Source of the DNA: Chinchilla lanigera | Lineage: Eukaryota; Chordata; Mammalia; Rodentia; Chinchillidae | Assembly (NCBI RefSeq): GCF_000276665.1 | Contig: NW_004955466.1 | Location: forward strand, 8,827,389-8,891,388 | DNA: 64,000 bases | Direction of reading: 5' to 3' | The notes under the pieces: generated by a model | Database searches by the model: none | What the model saw: the letters and a program-made list of their open reading frames with translations, nothing else | Told to the model about the DNA's origin: nothing | Program-made: the position numbers and the translations under genes | In this document: piece after piece, positions 1 through 12,239 of the stretch | Layout: each line of letters opens with the position of its first letter | How positions within the stretch are numbered: the first letter of the stretch is position 1

Positions 1-1139
1 GCAAATATCTATAGAATACATATGACAGACACTTGACCGAATCACTTCATCCTAACAACTTTATGCTATAAGTGAAGTAGGGAAACTTTAATCCTAAGTG
101 AAATGTAACTGCTTAGATATAATTTATTTTATGCTTATTAAAAAATGTTAACATGAATTCCAATAAAGGTAAAATGCCAACGTTTATTCTGTTTTTTCCA
201 CTTAGAAAGCAAAGCTAATAGCAATATAACCAAGGCAAGTTGTAATCACAGACAATACAAAAGAGAATTTAAAAAGAAAAAAGCCATAAAAGTAAAATGC
301 TATCTTTAAAATTTTTTAGATGAAGCAAGTTTTATTCATGGTACAATGAATTAGGTTGATATAATAGCCTTGAAGAAAAAGAAATAGAAGCTAATGTTCT
401 ATAACAATCACTTGACCCTTTATCTGCTTACTAGTTTAGCTCAGATACTGGCCTTGTCTTTAATCACATATTAAAAGCAAACAAAAACCCTATTGTATTT
501 TCTTAAAGATTTAATGTTATTTAAGTGCAATTTTAAAGGCTTTTTGACATTCAGAGTATATAATTAAGGCCCTTAGGACTTTCTCACCCTTTTAAAATTA
601 GTTTTCATTGCACCAAAAGAATAATCTATTTATTATAAAGCTAAGAAAAACCTTTGAGATAATCCCTGGGGCCAAAAGGAACAAGAATTTTTATGTATAG
701 ACTTCACAACGACAGAAAAGTCTATTGTGAATGTCATAAGAAAGTTCATCTTCATGTGTGCCCCTTCTAGGGCAAATATTTTATGCCATTGTTCAGAATT
801 ATAAATTAATTTTTGTATTTGTGATGATCACAGGGTTCATAATGAAATTTATCTCTAATAAAATTATTTTATCCCAAAGTTATGGATCCTCAAAGACTGA
901 CCCTCTGAGCCACCCTATTTACTATATAATCCTTTCACTCTAGGCTTAAACATCTTCAATACTTTCAAGGACAAACTTATTTAACATCTTCAAAACAAAC
1001 CTTCAACCTCTTTCTTTTGTCTTTAACTATTCCACAGCATCCCATGCATCCCATGTTCCAGAATCAGATGTTTGTGACATCTATGTTAATCTAAAGTATA
1101 AAATGGTAGTGTAACAGTACCTATTTTGTACCAGCCTGA

Positions 1140-1200
1140 GACAGAGAGAAGATAAACAGATAGACAGACAGATAGATAGATAGATAGATAGGCAGACAGA
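1140..1200. repeat. GATA/GACA microsatellite
   Basis: A run of agata, gacaga and tagata units forms an imperfect tetranucleotide tract of about 60 bp. Confidence 0.85.
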
Positions 1201-1574
1201 TCTTACCTAATTTCTACAATTCTAAGAAACAGGCACTTTTACCCCTATTTTGCTTGAAGAACTGGTATGCAGTGCTTCAATAAGGTTCACAAACTCATAC
1301 TGCTGCTAAGTAATGGACCCAGCCTCACAGTTTTAGTGTTTGCCTGTGTTTAGTCTTTTTTTTAACTCCTAAGAGCCCATAAGGTAAGTGGTAGGGTAAA
1401 AAAGTCTCATGGTCAGTTGTCTGATTTCAAGCATCACTTCCAGTCATTCCCCATGTTTACCAACCTATAGCACACTGCCTGCTCACCTCCAACATGCTTA
1501 ACACCTTTGAACTTCTGCCCTTTTTCAAATCTTCCCTACAAATGCTCTCCATTGTTTTTCTACCTAGTAACTCT

Positions 1575-1925
1575 TGTCTTTTTATTTATTTTTAATTGAT
1601 GCATAAATATGCATCAATAGGATACAGTACAATATTTCAATGCATTTATATAGTATGTAGTGGTCACATTAGGAAACTGAGATATCCATTAGCTCAGATA
1701 TTTATCATTTCTTTGTATTAGGAACATTCAAAATCCTCTCTACCAGCTATTTCTAAATGTACAATTAATTTTCAACCACAGTTGCCCTGCTGTGCTATAA
1801 CAGTACATGTAATCATTCCTCCCATTCAACTGTACTCCTGTACCCCTTAACCAACTTCTCCACTGCCCCCTCTGCCACAACCATCCCCGTCTCTGGTAGC
1901 TTCTATTCCCCTTTTAAGATCAAAC
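1575..1925 (-). mobile_element. Old LINE-1 3' end (L1M type), minus strand
   Basis: The block resembles the reverse complement of the 3' untranslated end of mammalian L1M/L1P elements as I know it. It keeps the order 'ttagctcagatatttatcatttc', 'ggaacattcaaaatcctctc', 'ctatttctaaatgtacaatt', 'ccctgctgtgctataa', then a pyrimidine-rich tail ending in 'ggtagcttctattcc'. It is heavily diverged and no coding part remains. Confidence 0.7.
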
Positions 1926-3074
1926 TCAAATATTTACCCTTCTCTAACTTCACCAAACTATACTTCTATATCCCAATGCTGAATTAATTGCTTTTTTATC
2001 TGTATTCCTATACCATTTCATAAATACCATAGTATTTTATAAATACCCTATGAAGTTGTAGTTATTAGTCTGCATTAGTTATTCCCCATTAAAGTCTGGG
2101 CTTACTACAGACAAATGTATGTTTCCAGCAGCAAATTAGTTCACATAAGACAAAAAATATTTGCTGAAATGAGCTTAAGTTCACTAAATAAACCACAAAT
2201 CCACAAGGCTAGGTTCCAAAAACCATCAACATCTTCAAGTACAGTGCAACTACCATTTAACCAACATGATCAGGATTTGTAACTGATTACTTAGGAAAGC
2301 CTATTAAAAAGAGGGAAACACATACACATACACTCCTCCCTTAAATACTTTAATTTAAATCATGTAAGTATATCATCATTCTCTAATGACATGCCAAAGT
2401 GCAGTCTTTAATGGGAGTTGTATTTTTTATATAAGTCATAAGTGTCATCTACATTGTTTGGTTTCCTTGTTTTTAAATTAAGCAAGAACCTAGGAATTAA
2501 AATCCCATAGTTTTGTAATCCCCCCCAAACTATACCCTGGATGATTAAATTACATAACTATAATAACATATACGAATGGTATGGTAAAGTTGCCAAGACA
2601 AACAAGTCTCATCAAATAACCAAACTAGTGAGAAAAGTACAAAAGTGTACTTGAAAACAGCTTCTAATGGACAACATTTACCATGTACTCATTATATGTT
2701 GGGCATCAGTCAGGATAGCTTACGGAAGTACTGAAGGATGTTAGTTATTCAGATGAAACAATTAAGTGGAGGCAGCTTAAAAAAGTTTCCATATACTCTG
2801 AAGATATAATATACATAAAATACACATAATAGCATAATCACCTTCAAATTAAATGCTGTGAGACATGGTTTTCTTATCCGGTTAAGAAAGTAGTATATAT
2901 TGCACATCCCTAATATCCAGGATTGGTGTTGACTGTTAATTGTAGTTCCCACTTCTGGACATGCACCTGAATCTCACTACAGGCCCTGGGTTGTCTGTAC
3001 CTTCAAACTAATTCATCTCATAGCAAGAATTATTTTAACATATTCACAAGGCCGTGATTTGTATGTCTCACTGC

Positions 3075-3202
3075 CAGGTGGCTTGAACCACTGGTGGTAC
3101 ATGCAAGATTGTCTCATCAGGTGGCTTTTATTAATTCCATCAATAAAAAGACCAATAATAGTAATTATAACTGTTTGTACCACCAGTGGTACAAGCCACC
3201 TG
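3075..3202. repeat. Inverted repeat with 27-bp arms (CCACTGGTGG core)
   Basis: The left arm is 3075-3101 and the right arm 3176-3202; they are reverse complements with one mismatch, separated by 74 bp. Each arm contains the self-complementary core ccactggtgg or its equivalent. A third related piece (caccacaggtggtttaagc) lies at 3220-3238, and 'caggtggcttt' recurs at 3118-3128. The layout resembles an old non-autonomous hAT-like DNA transposon, but I cannot name the family. Confidence 0.6.
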
Positions 3203-3874
3203 TTAGATAGTCACGTGTGCACCACAGGTGGTTTAAGCTGCTGGGAATGTGTTAAAACCATAGTTCAGTCAAAACCTTATTGTAGAATCAAGATCTCCTT
3301 TCAGTTCATCTCTAAACCTGTTCCTACCATTTTTCTGTCTGTCAATTTCTTTCAGTTCTTCTGCCTGGTTGGAATTCTAAGCAGGTATTCAACTTGCCCT
3401 GCAACACCTACATTCTCCTTTCCCCTTATTGACCAGATTTTAACTGCAGAATGTATGTTATCTGGGTTTCTTTTGGGTTGCTATTCAACTGCATGCACAC
3501 ACTTAATAATGCAGGTATATAAGCCACATTCTTTCCTAGTTCTTGCAAATTCCTTTTTGGTTCATTTTTTTAGTCTATGTCTTAGCTTTTCTATTTTTCC
3601 TTGGCACTCTCAATGCTACTGTCTTTTCAGCTAAAATCCATGTTGCTCATGGCTGCTAAAATTATATATAAAGTGCAGTGAATACAATTAGAATGAAAAG
3701 ATAGTGACTCTAAGGCACTAACATGTGCCAGAAAAAAAAATCCTTAATTATGTTCTGTACGTGCTTATGGCATAATAAATGAACTAAGACATTTTACAAA
3801 GGTTTTGATAACAGTTGTAACAAAAAGATTTTCTAAGAAAAGAGGAAAAAGAGTAAGAATAAGGTCTCATCCCT

Positions 3875-4030
3875 GTACAGGCAGAGTGGCGCACACCTGT
3901 AATCCCAGCACTTGAGAGGCTGAGGCAGGAGGATTGCCATGAGGCCGGCCTGGGCTACATAGTGAGTTCAAGGCCAGCCTGAACTACATAGTGAGATCCT
4001 GTCTCAAAAAACAAAAGAAAAGAAAAAGAA
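3875..4030 (+). mobile_element. B1-type SINE
   Basis: It has the B1 promoter region (gtggcgcacacctgtaatcccagcac) and the internal duplicated 'aaggccagcctgaactacatagtgag' module, and ends in an A-rich tail. Confidence 0.9.
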
Positions 4031-4391
4031 TGGTCATTCTTCAGGAATTTGAATTTTCTAGAAATTTACTCATATAAACCTTACGAAGAATAATTAACTT
4101 TATGATAAATCATATTTTAAGTAATAAAGATCATGATTACAGTTGGCTATCAAGTTTGAGAGATGGATAAAAAAGATAACTGTCTGGTCCTGACATCTCA
4201 TTCTAATTCTCACAGCCTATAACTTTGTCATTTCCACTCTTGCACTTTGTAATTATGGCAACATTTTTAAAAGGCATTTATTTTTTAGTCAATGTATGAC
4301 AATTTCCAAAGTTTTTTAACATCTCAGAAATTTTATGTAAGAAACCAGAAAACAATACTTTGACAAAAGCATCCTTTAAAAAAAAAAAACA

Positions 4392-4440
4392 CATTTTTCG
4401 GTCTCTAACTCAGGCTGGTCTTGAATTTACTATGTGGCAT
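4392..4440 (-). mobile_element. B1-type SINE fragment
   Basis: Only the segment around 'aactcaggctggtcttgaatttactatg' survives, in reverse orientation. Confidence 0.5.
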
Positions 4441-4730
4441 CCTTTTGACTAATCATATTCAAAAGAAAAGATCCTAGATTAATCAAACCTCTGATTCCAG
4501 AACACTAAATAAAAGAATGCTACTTCAACAGTCAACTGCTCAAAAAAGTGTTTTCAAACAGTTCATCTACAGAAGCATAAATGATGATAAACAATATATG
4601 GTGTCAGTCATTATGGATAAAGTTAATAGAAATACTATTAAAAAATCAGCATATTTTATCCTATTCAGCTATATTATAAAATACAGATACAGCTTTCCTT
4701 CCCAACTAAAAAGTGCCACTGTCTCTATTT

Positions 4731-4840
4731 CTTTTTTTTCTTTTTTTTTTTTTTTGGTTTTTCTCCGGTACCAGGAACCGAACTCACGACCTTACACTTG
4801 CCAGGCAGGCGCTTTGCCGCTGAGCTAAATCCCCAGCCCC
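4731..4840 (-). mobile_element. Young ID-type SINE
   Basis: The reverse complement reads ggggctggggatttagctca through the tRNA-like body to ggtaccgg and a long A-tail. Flanking copies of 'tgtctctatt' before the T-run (4719-4728) and after the element (4846-4856) are a probable target duplication. Confidence 0.93.
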
Positions 4841-5062
4841 TTCCATTGTCTCTATTAATTATTTTTTTCCTATGATAAAATATTACTTAAGAAAATATTT
4901 TGCATAAGCAAGTCTCCAATTTGATAAACATGAGTCAAGTGCAAAACAAAAGTATAATCAGGTTCACAATAAAATCCATTAAATAGATTTTTATGTGAGA
5001 TGTTTTCCTAGGCATCTAAAAGATAAAATCACAAGTTGTCATGGGCTAGCACACCAAATTTA

Positions 5063-5185
<123 letters not shown>

Positions 5186-5335
5186 CTAACTAGTTTCCTT
5201 CTTACTTAATTTATACATGAGTACAGAAAAAGGCTTTTTATTGTATAAAACACTGTTTACTTGATACCAGGTTTATAAGAACACCAAGAATGCTCGGGTA
5301 TTGTTGTTGTTGCTGCTGCTCCTGCTGTTAGTGTT

Positions 5336-5402
5336 CTGCAGTGCTGGGGATTGAATCCAGGATCTTGATTGTGATAGGAAAGCACTCTACCACTGGGGCT
5401 CA
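5336..5402 (-). mobile_element. Old ID-type SINE
   Basis: The reverse-oriented tRNA-like body is recognised by 'gtgctggggattgaatccagg' and 'agcactctaccactggggct'. It is preceded by a GTT/GCT trinucleotide run at 5300-5330. Confidence 0.7.
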
Positions 5403-5880
5403 CAGCAAAGAATGCTGTTCTTAAAATTCTTATGACTACAGAGAAGAAGTAGAATAGGAGAGAATGCTACTACACATAAAATGCTTGTAAGGCTTAAAGA
5501 GATATTAGAAGCTTAAAGTATTGGGATTTAAGGTATATCATTGGAAATCATGACATTGTTTACTTCTTATAAATACATTCACTCATTTTATAAAACTTAA
5601 AATTAATTCAAAATAGCTTTCCATTTTTCATGAGAGTGCTAGACTAAAGAATGCCAGATCAGGAAAATCTGTCAGTCTGGTAAGGCACCTGTGAAGAATT
5701 CAAATACTGCAAGGGATTAGCAGTGAAAGACCATAACGTAAGAGAATATTTTCTAGAAGTAATACAAGTAATAAAAGAACAGCTAGAGGAATTGATAAAG
5801 TAGTATTGCTTAGGCACCTAGAAGATGTCCCTACACTGTCAGTAACCTGAAATGCTGCCAAGAGGCAGAAGTGAAATAAT

Positions 5881-5962
5881 GGGCTGGGGTGCAGTTCAGC
5901 AGTACAGCACATGCTTAGTATGCCAAAGCCCTTGAGTCCAACCCAAAGTATAAAAATAAACA
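5881..5962 (+). mobile_element. Old ID-type SINE
   Basis: Starts with gggctggggtgcagttcagc and keeps the B-box-like 'cttgagtccaaccc'; diverged from the young set. Confidence 0.7.
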
Positions 5963-6490
5963 AAAATAGCCTTCAACAAGTATACCATCTTAATTTTAAA
6001 ACAATGAAGTACCTTATAATAAAAAGACAGACAAAATTAAATTCAAAAATTGCTATCCAAGAGTAAAATACAGACACCCACCGAACTAAATTAGAGCAGA
6101 TATATGAATTCCACAAGTAGGCTTCAAACCTCAAATTAAGTGTTACTTCCTCAGTCCTCACTTGCTATCACTGACCTCTATCAACACTCAGTACTGACTG
6201 TAGAGCAGTCTTCACAACTTATAACTGTGCATTTGTTTTATTTGCTTATTCTATGTTTCACCTTTTTGCTAGCCTATGCTACTATGATGTAAGCCTCTGG
6301 AGAAAAGGATTCATACCTATTTTACTTATTCTACTCATCAATGTTGTACCTACTGCCTAAGGAGCACAACACGGTATTTGCACACAGTAGGCACACAACA
6401 GATATCTGTCAAAGAATAAAGAGCACATGAATAGATAAGCTGTAAAACCATGGATCAAAAGGATCTTGTTTAACAAAGGTTAAAGAGAAA

Positions 6491-6647
6491 CTGGGCATGG
6501 TGGTGCATGTCTGTAATCCCAGCACTCGGGAGGCTGAGGCAGGAGGATCGTTGTGAATTCGAGGCCAGCCTGGGCTACAAAGTGAGCCCAAGGCCAGCCT
6601 GAACTGCATAGCAAGAACCTGTCTCAAAAAAAAAAAAAAAAAAAAAA
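6491..6647 (+). mobile_element. B1-type SINE
   Basis: Intact copy beginning ctgggcatggtggtgcatgt, with both copies of the internal duplicated module and a 22-bp A-tail. It is only about 150 bp from MNAT1 exon 2 in intron 2. Confidence 0.95.
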
Positions 6648-6794
6648 GATTAAAGAATATTATTCAGTTCTCTAAGAACTTAAGTACATAGATAAATTCA
6701 TAGTTATTCACTTGCCAATCTGTTTACATCAGCAAATCATATTATTGAAATAACTGTTAAAATCTTGGCTGAACCATTCCAACAATAATACTTA

Positions 6795-7046
<252 letters not shown>

Positions 7047-7459
7047 CTATTCATTGCTTCTTAAAATCTTTTTAAAAAACTTTTAGAAAATGACCACTTT
7101 CAATTGGAGCTTAGTTTTCAGAATTGCATATCCCAGGAGATACCAACTAAATGTTTTTAAAAATTAAACAAATTTATCAATTTTAAAACAAATTGAGTGG
7201 GTAACTATATCTATAATGCTCCAAATAAAACTTTTTGAGTACTGACATGACACCACAAGTAGAAAATTTCATACCATAAAATTATTTCATGCATAAATTA
7301 AAAATATTATACAAAATTACCATCAGGCTATGTGTATACGAAACATACATTAATTTTCTGTGTAGAGTTGAGTCTCATCCCCAAGGTTACTCATCACACA
7401 CGTGAAAATATTCCCAAAATCCAAAACACTTTCTGGTCCCAAGCAGGAGATATAGATAA

Positions 7460-8360
7460 AGGATACTCAATCTTAAATGACCCTTAGGAAAAGGACAAGA
7501 GAAGTCTCTACCAGAGCTCTGCATTTTAGAGAGGCATACCACCAGCACTAAAACAGACCTTTCCCTCTTTTATTCTCGTAAGGAGGTTTTCTGAGAGTTC
7601 ACTTTACAGAGGAGAGGTGCTAGCCGCCCAGGCCTGAGGATAAAGAACTTTGCCCCACTATGTGTGGGAAAGAGAAAATTACAAAAGTTTCTGCCATGAA
7701 AAATCCTATGAAGAGTGACTATTTATAAAACTCCAATCAAGTAAGACACCCTCTCAGTGGTGACAAACCCAGGGCACGTGTGTTGTTTTACTTTTTCAGA
7801 CAAAAGATGCTAATTTTGAGTTGTTTTTTCTAAACTGAAACCTCAGTATTGAGGTTTACCTGCAGCGTTGGCACTTTGCAATAATTAAGTGCGTTTGGGG
7901 TTGCAGTTCAGGAACTTGTCTCTAAGGCGGCTGCTGCCAGGGGCTGTGAGGCCCCAGTCCTGAGCTGGGGAATTCTCTCAAAGGTTTGTCATTACTACCC
8001 TGTGTCAACAAAGTGACTGCTTAGGCAAGCTAGGTTTCCTGGCATCCCCTCTCTCTTCATGGGTAATGCATTTTGGGGAAGGGCTTACAACTTCCTGGAA
8101 GTCTTGAGCTGGAAAAGCCAGGAGCTGGAGAGAGGCAAACCTCTGTGTAAGAAGATTTGTAGAAACTTGGTAGGATTAGTTTGAGTGCTGTTTCAGACGG
8201 TTCCTGGCAATACTCAATCATCCCTCCCCCGCCCCAGCAGATCCATGCTACCACTCAGAATAGCATCAAGGCCAATGCTCTGAAACTTTAGTCTTACAGT
8301 CTTATGGGTAGAGACTGCTGGGAACTCAACTTGCAGGGAGGAACTTAGACGGGATGAAGA
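7460..8360. other. Unassigned block of higher GC
   Basis: Base composition rises here relative to neighbours (for example 7610-7660 and 7910-8060), with several short GC-rich motifs and no open frame worth calling. It could be an old LTR or another ancient repeat, or unique intron; I cannot place it. Confidence 0.3.
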
Positions 8361-9237
8361 TACAGCCTGATAACTTTTAAATACTCAACATTTTCATAAA
8401 TACTCAAACACTTCTACTCCTCCAGTTGTAATCTTAACCAACTCCACACAGTCCTAACCACTCCCTTATTTAGCAATATCTAAAATGATCTTATTTCTTT
8501 GTGTTTTCTGTCTCCCCCACTAGGATGTATATTTCATGAATGCATAATTGGACCTACTTTGTCATCTATGTGCAATGCCTGGACAGCAAGTAATGAATAA
8601 GCTTTACAGAGCAACAACAAAAAAGAATATATGACAGAGGAAAGAGAAAAATTTCAAAGAATAAAGGAAAAGTTAATTTATTTCCATGATGTACTTGAGT
8701 GAAAAGAGAAAATAAGAACGTTAAAAGATAATAGCAAAATACTAACAGTGACCTTTGTATATTTCTATCTTAATAGTGGCATCAAAAGTAGGAGGGGAAA
8801 AATCCCACAGATCACAGTATTCATTATCAAGATCAGAAAAGCCACTTTGGGCTTAGGAAGTATGGGAGTGGTACAGTTCCACAATTCCTTGTGGCTAGAA
8901 GAAAATAAACCCAATGGCATACTTTATAATTATACTGACGAAAGACATTTATAAACAAAGAGCCAACTGAAAATTACAGAGCATAAAATGTATTCCACGC
9001 TTCCAAGTCTTAGAGACTGGGCAGTTAATAAGTTCAATAGAATGTGTATAGAATACTTGGCTATTTCTAAAGGTCACACTGTGTATTAGGCATAGTATTT
9101 GTTTCTAAAATCAGTTGTACACTTCTACCTCTTAAAAATATATCCAGTATTACTGGCAGGATAGCTCAGTGTTAGAAAATAAAGAAAGGAACTTAGATGG
9201 GATGAAGAAAACAAATAAGGTTGTTTCTTTCTCTTTT

Positions 9238-9322
9238 TCTGGTGGAGGAAGATGATGGGGACTGAGTCCAGGGCTTCCGCATACTGAGCTGGAGATCTAC
9301 CACTGAGCTACTCCCCCAACCC
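9238..9322 (-). mobile_element. Old ID-type SINE
   Basis: Reverse-oriented body with 'actgagtccagggcttcc' and 'ctaccactgagctactcccc'. The tail is a decayed TTTCT tract. Confidence 0.75.
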
Positions 9323-9416
9323 CTCCCTTTGATTTTAAATGCGAAACTCTCTGAGCTTAAACAATATAGAAATACACAGAGAAAAAAAAAAAAACGGAAG
9401 TTCTAACTTACTCTGT

Positions 9417-9507
9417 CCTGTTGATTTTAGTGTTTACGCAGCTATATTTTTTTCTCCATATTGGTAAACTACAGACACAAAAGTAGTCATATAAAAAAGA
9501 ACAAAAG
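9417..9507 (+). repeat. Arm A of a 91-bp dispersed inverted repeat
   Basis: This segment (cctgttgattttagtg to aaaaaagaacaaaag) reappears in reverse complement at 10554-10644 with the same length and about five mismatches. It has no SINE or L1 features and looks like ordinary intron. Confidence 0.9.
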
Positions 9508-10528
9508 TTGATAATTACTAGTTCATTGTATCTGGTAACACAGCACCAAAACAGCAGTATGTGGGCAATTGCTGGCTTCCAAAATTACTAGGAATTTTTT
9601 CCAAAAAAATCTTATATTTTACAAAACAGAAAATGTTGCTGAAAAACACTAATTGTTTAGTAATTACCCATTCCCAAAGACATTTTTATGGTTTTTATCT
9701 TTATTTTTAAAGCCAGGATGATGTCCCTCCCCTTTTTTCTCAGAATGACTTATTTTTAGCAGACTTTATTTTCTTCTTAAGAATCAAAAATATTCAACTG
9801 CTTATATTCCCTTAAGATTTTGAACTGTCTTGTCTGGTTTACTTTTTAAAAATAACCAAATTCCACATAGAATTTTGATAATTACTAAAATAGATTTGTT
9901 GACTTCAAAAAAAGTAAATAATTTGTCACAAACTCCACATTTAAGGTTTTCTGTGCAGTAATTCAACACACCCAAAATCAATATTCACTTGAAGATATAA
10001 AATGAATAATAGCAACTTTGTGCATAAAGATTCATACATTCTAATGGAAATAGAAGAAAAAAAAGAAAAAGTAATTCTATAAGCATTCGGCCAATGAGCA
10101 ACAGCTCAACAAATTACACTGTACACTCACACCAGTGAGTGTCAATACTTCGGATTCCCAATGTTCGAAGCCCAAAAAATTCTCGAAAACATGTGGACTC
10201 TACAGCATGTATCTATTCTTTCTGCCACTGATGAATAATTTTGACACAGAACAGCTAGAAACATGCTAGTGTTGGATGTTAAGACGCACGTTTAACAGAG
10301 GCTTAATACCCTTTCACAAGGTACAGTTGAGAAAACAAAGTAAAAACTCAGTTATAAATGGAAAGAAAAGCACTCTATCTCTATAAAGGTTTTTAGAAAT
10401 AATACTGCAGACTGTGCAAAGTGACAATTTTACAAATGGTAAGGGAACATATCATGGCCACTGGGGCCATTTACGACTTTGGAGCACTGAAAAAGAATAA
10501 ATTTCACTAAACCAAATCAAGAATGCAT

Positions 10529-10689
10529 CCTTACAAGGACCACTGCTATAATTCTTTTGTTCTTTTTTATGTGACTACTTTCATGTCTGTAGTTTACCAA
10601 TATGGAGAAAAAAATATAGCTGCATACACACTAAAATCAACAGGAGTTTGTTAGCTATTATCAGTGAGATAGCAGTGGTCCTTGTAAGG
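10529..10689. repeat. 21-bp perfect inverted repeat enclosing inverted copy B
   Basis: 10529-10549 and 10669-10689 are exact reverse complements (core acaaggaccactgctat). Between them lies 10554-10644, the inverted copy of 9417-9507. The single-stranded form would make a 21-bp stem with a 119-nt loop. Confidence 0.92.
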
Positions 10690-10747
10690 ACAGGAAAAGA
10701 CAAAATCTCTGGATGGGAAAGGACAAAATCAAGTTAAGAATGCAGAT

Positions 10748-10867
10748 GGAGGTGTGGCTGGACACACCTGTAATCCCAGGAGTAGGACGACTGAGGCAGG
10801 ATCGCTTCAAGTTCGAGGCCAGCCTGAGCTACATAGTGAGTTGAAGACAGTAAGACCCTGTCTTAAA
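10748..10867 (+). mobile_element. B1-type SINE
   Basis: A decayed copy with 'gacacacctgtaatcccag' and 'gttcgaggccagcctgagct'; the A-tail is nearly gone. Confidence 0.85.
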
Positions 10868-11129
10868 CATCCTAAATAAGCATGACTTTGATTCAAAGGA
10901 GTTAAACATATATTTGCCTAAGTAGGTCAAAGAACAATGTTTACAATTATCTGAAAAGGCTATTAAAACATTTCCGTTTTCCAACTACATAGCTGTAGAT
11001 GACAGATGACCGTCATTTCTTTCAACCAAAACAATATATAACACAAGATTCACCACAGAAGTAGATAAAAGAATTCAGTTGTCTTCTTGTAAGCCAAACA
11101 TTGAAGAGATGGCAAAAATACAAAACAAT

Positions 11130-11134
11130 GCTAC
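11130..11134. repeat. Target site duplication, left copy (gctac)
   Basis: The 5-bp sequence gctac directly abuts the left LTR terminus and is repeated exactly at 11971-11975. Confidence 0.85.
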
Positions 11135-11970
11135 TGTTGCAGTCAGGGTTTGCAAGCGGACCAATTCAATACAGGACACATAATTTACTGGATTATTTTA
11201 TAATAGTCACCCAAAGAGTCAAGTTCAAAAGAGTGCAGGAAATCTGTCCACATACTAAAGACCCAAAGAATCCAGCTGAGGGCCTGGATCCCACAGCAAT
11301 GTCCTACACAAGTCCAGCTGAAGAGCTACGGCCCATCACAATGCCCCCCATGAGTTCAACCAGAGCCTAGAGTCTACGACAATGTCTCATGCAGGGCTGT
11401 TTCATGAAACTGCATTAAGAAGGCCCCACGGTCAGTGGTGGAAGCTAGAAAGTCTGTGTCAGAGGGATGAAGGATCTGTGCCAGCAGGCTGAGAAATCTG
11501 CACTGGAGCCAGAAAGTGACGCTCAAAGTAAGGACCACAGCTCCCCCGAAAGGTACTACAGCCATCTTCAGTGACAGCAAGGTCCCGAGCTCTTCCAGTG
11601 ATGAGAATAGCCAAGTTCATATCGGGAAAGCCAGCACAACAAGCTTCTCCAGGAGACTGAACAGTGCACTATCTTCTCCTCCAGAGCCAGGAAGCAATGT
11701 TCAAAGTAAGAACCAGAGGTCCCCCAAAGTGAACTGTAGCCGTTCTCAGTGACAACAAGATCCCGAGCTCCTCTGACCATGAGAACAGCCAAGTTCGCAT
11801 GAGGAAAGCAAACATGACAAGCTCCTCCAGGAAAACAACAGCTCCTCTTCTTCTCCAGTTCTTTTTATTTTGTTGGCAACAATCCTCAGGTGGGTCCTCC
11901 ATACCCAGCACCACGCTGATTCAGTTCAGCTGGGTGTTACAAGCTGCCCACCAGTTGGCAATACACTACA
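11135..11970 (-). mobile_element. Solo LTR of an endogenous retrovirus, 836 bp
   Basis: Read on the minus strand the element begins TGTAGTG and ends TGCAACA, the TG...CA termini of retroviral LTRs, and both ends abut the 5-bp duplication gctac. Its middle holds two tandem units of about 178 bp (approximately 11495-11670 and 11671-11848), each with 'caaagtaaga/gacc', a cccgagctc box and 'gagaatagccaagttc'-like sequence, as seen in LTR enhancer regions. An A/T-rich poly(A)-signal-like stretch is near 11190-11205. A 5-bp duplication favours an ERVL-like rather than a 4-bp gammaretroviral integration. The open frames here overlap on both strands and look like shadows. No internal retroviral genes are present. 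Confidence 0.85.
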
Positions 11971-11975
11971 GCTAC
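11971..11975. repeat. Target site duplication, right copy (gctac)
   Basis: Exact match to 11130-11134, at the right end of the solo LTR. Confidence 0.85.
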
Positions 11976-12158
11976 CTATCCCACAAACACGTTACTTGTA
12001 TTAATATATATGGGGTTTATAATTTTTAATGAAAAAATATTTTAAAATTTTCTTAATTTTAATTTCCAATATGGTAAAGATTACAGATATAGCCTTCATA
12101 AATGAAGCTCTGGAAGATCATAAATAATTATCAGGATTACAAAACACACTAACTGAAG

Positions 12159-12239
12159 TAAAGCACTTGTGAGCATGTGTGAGGCACGGGCTTCAATCCC
12201 CATATTCACTCCCAAGACACACAAAAATACAAAAAAAAA
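12159..12239 (+). mobile_element. Old ID-type SINE remnant
   Basis: Recognisable only by 'aaagcacttgtgagcatgtg', 'gggcttcaatccccat' and an A-rich tail. Confidence 0.5.

Noticed and set aside
758..943. Open frame of 61 codons near the left edge
   Set aside because: No recognisable motif, AT-driven composition and no splice context; consistent with chance in intron.
3059..3634. 191-codon open frame
   Set aside because: It runs through the inverted repeat and AT/pyrimidine-rich intron, gives a Phe/Ser/Cys-rich product with no domain, and shows no promoter or splice signals.
11374..11914. Several overlapping open frames on both strands
   Set aside because: They lie wholly inside the solo LTR and its tandem units; frames on both strands over one repeat argue against a protein.
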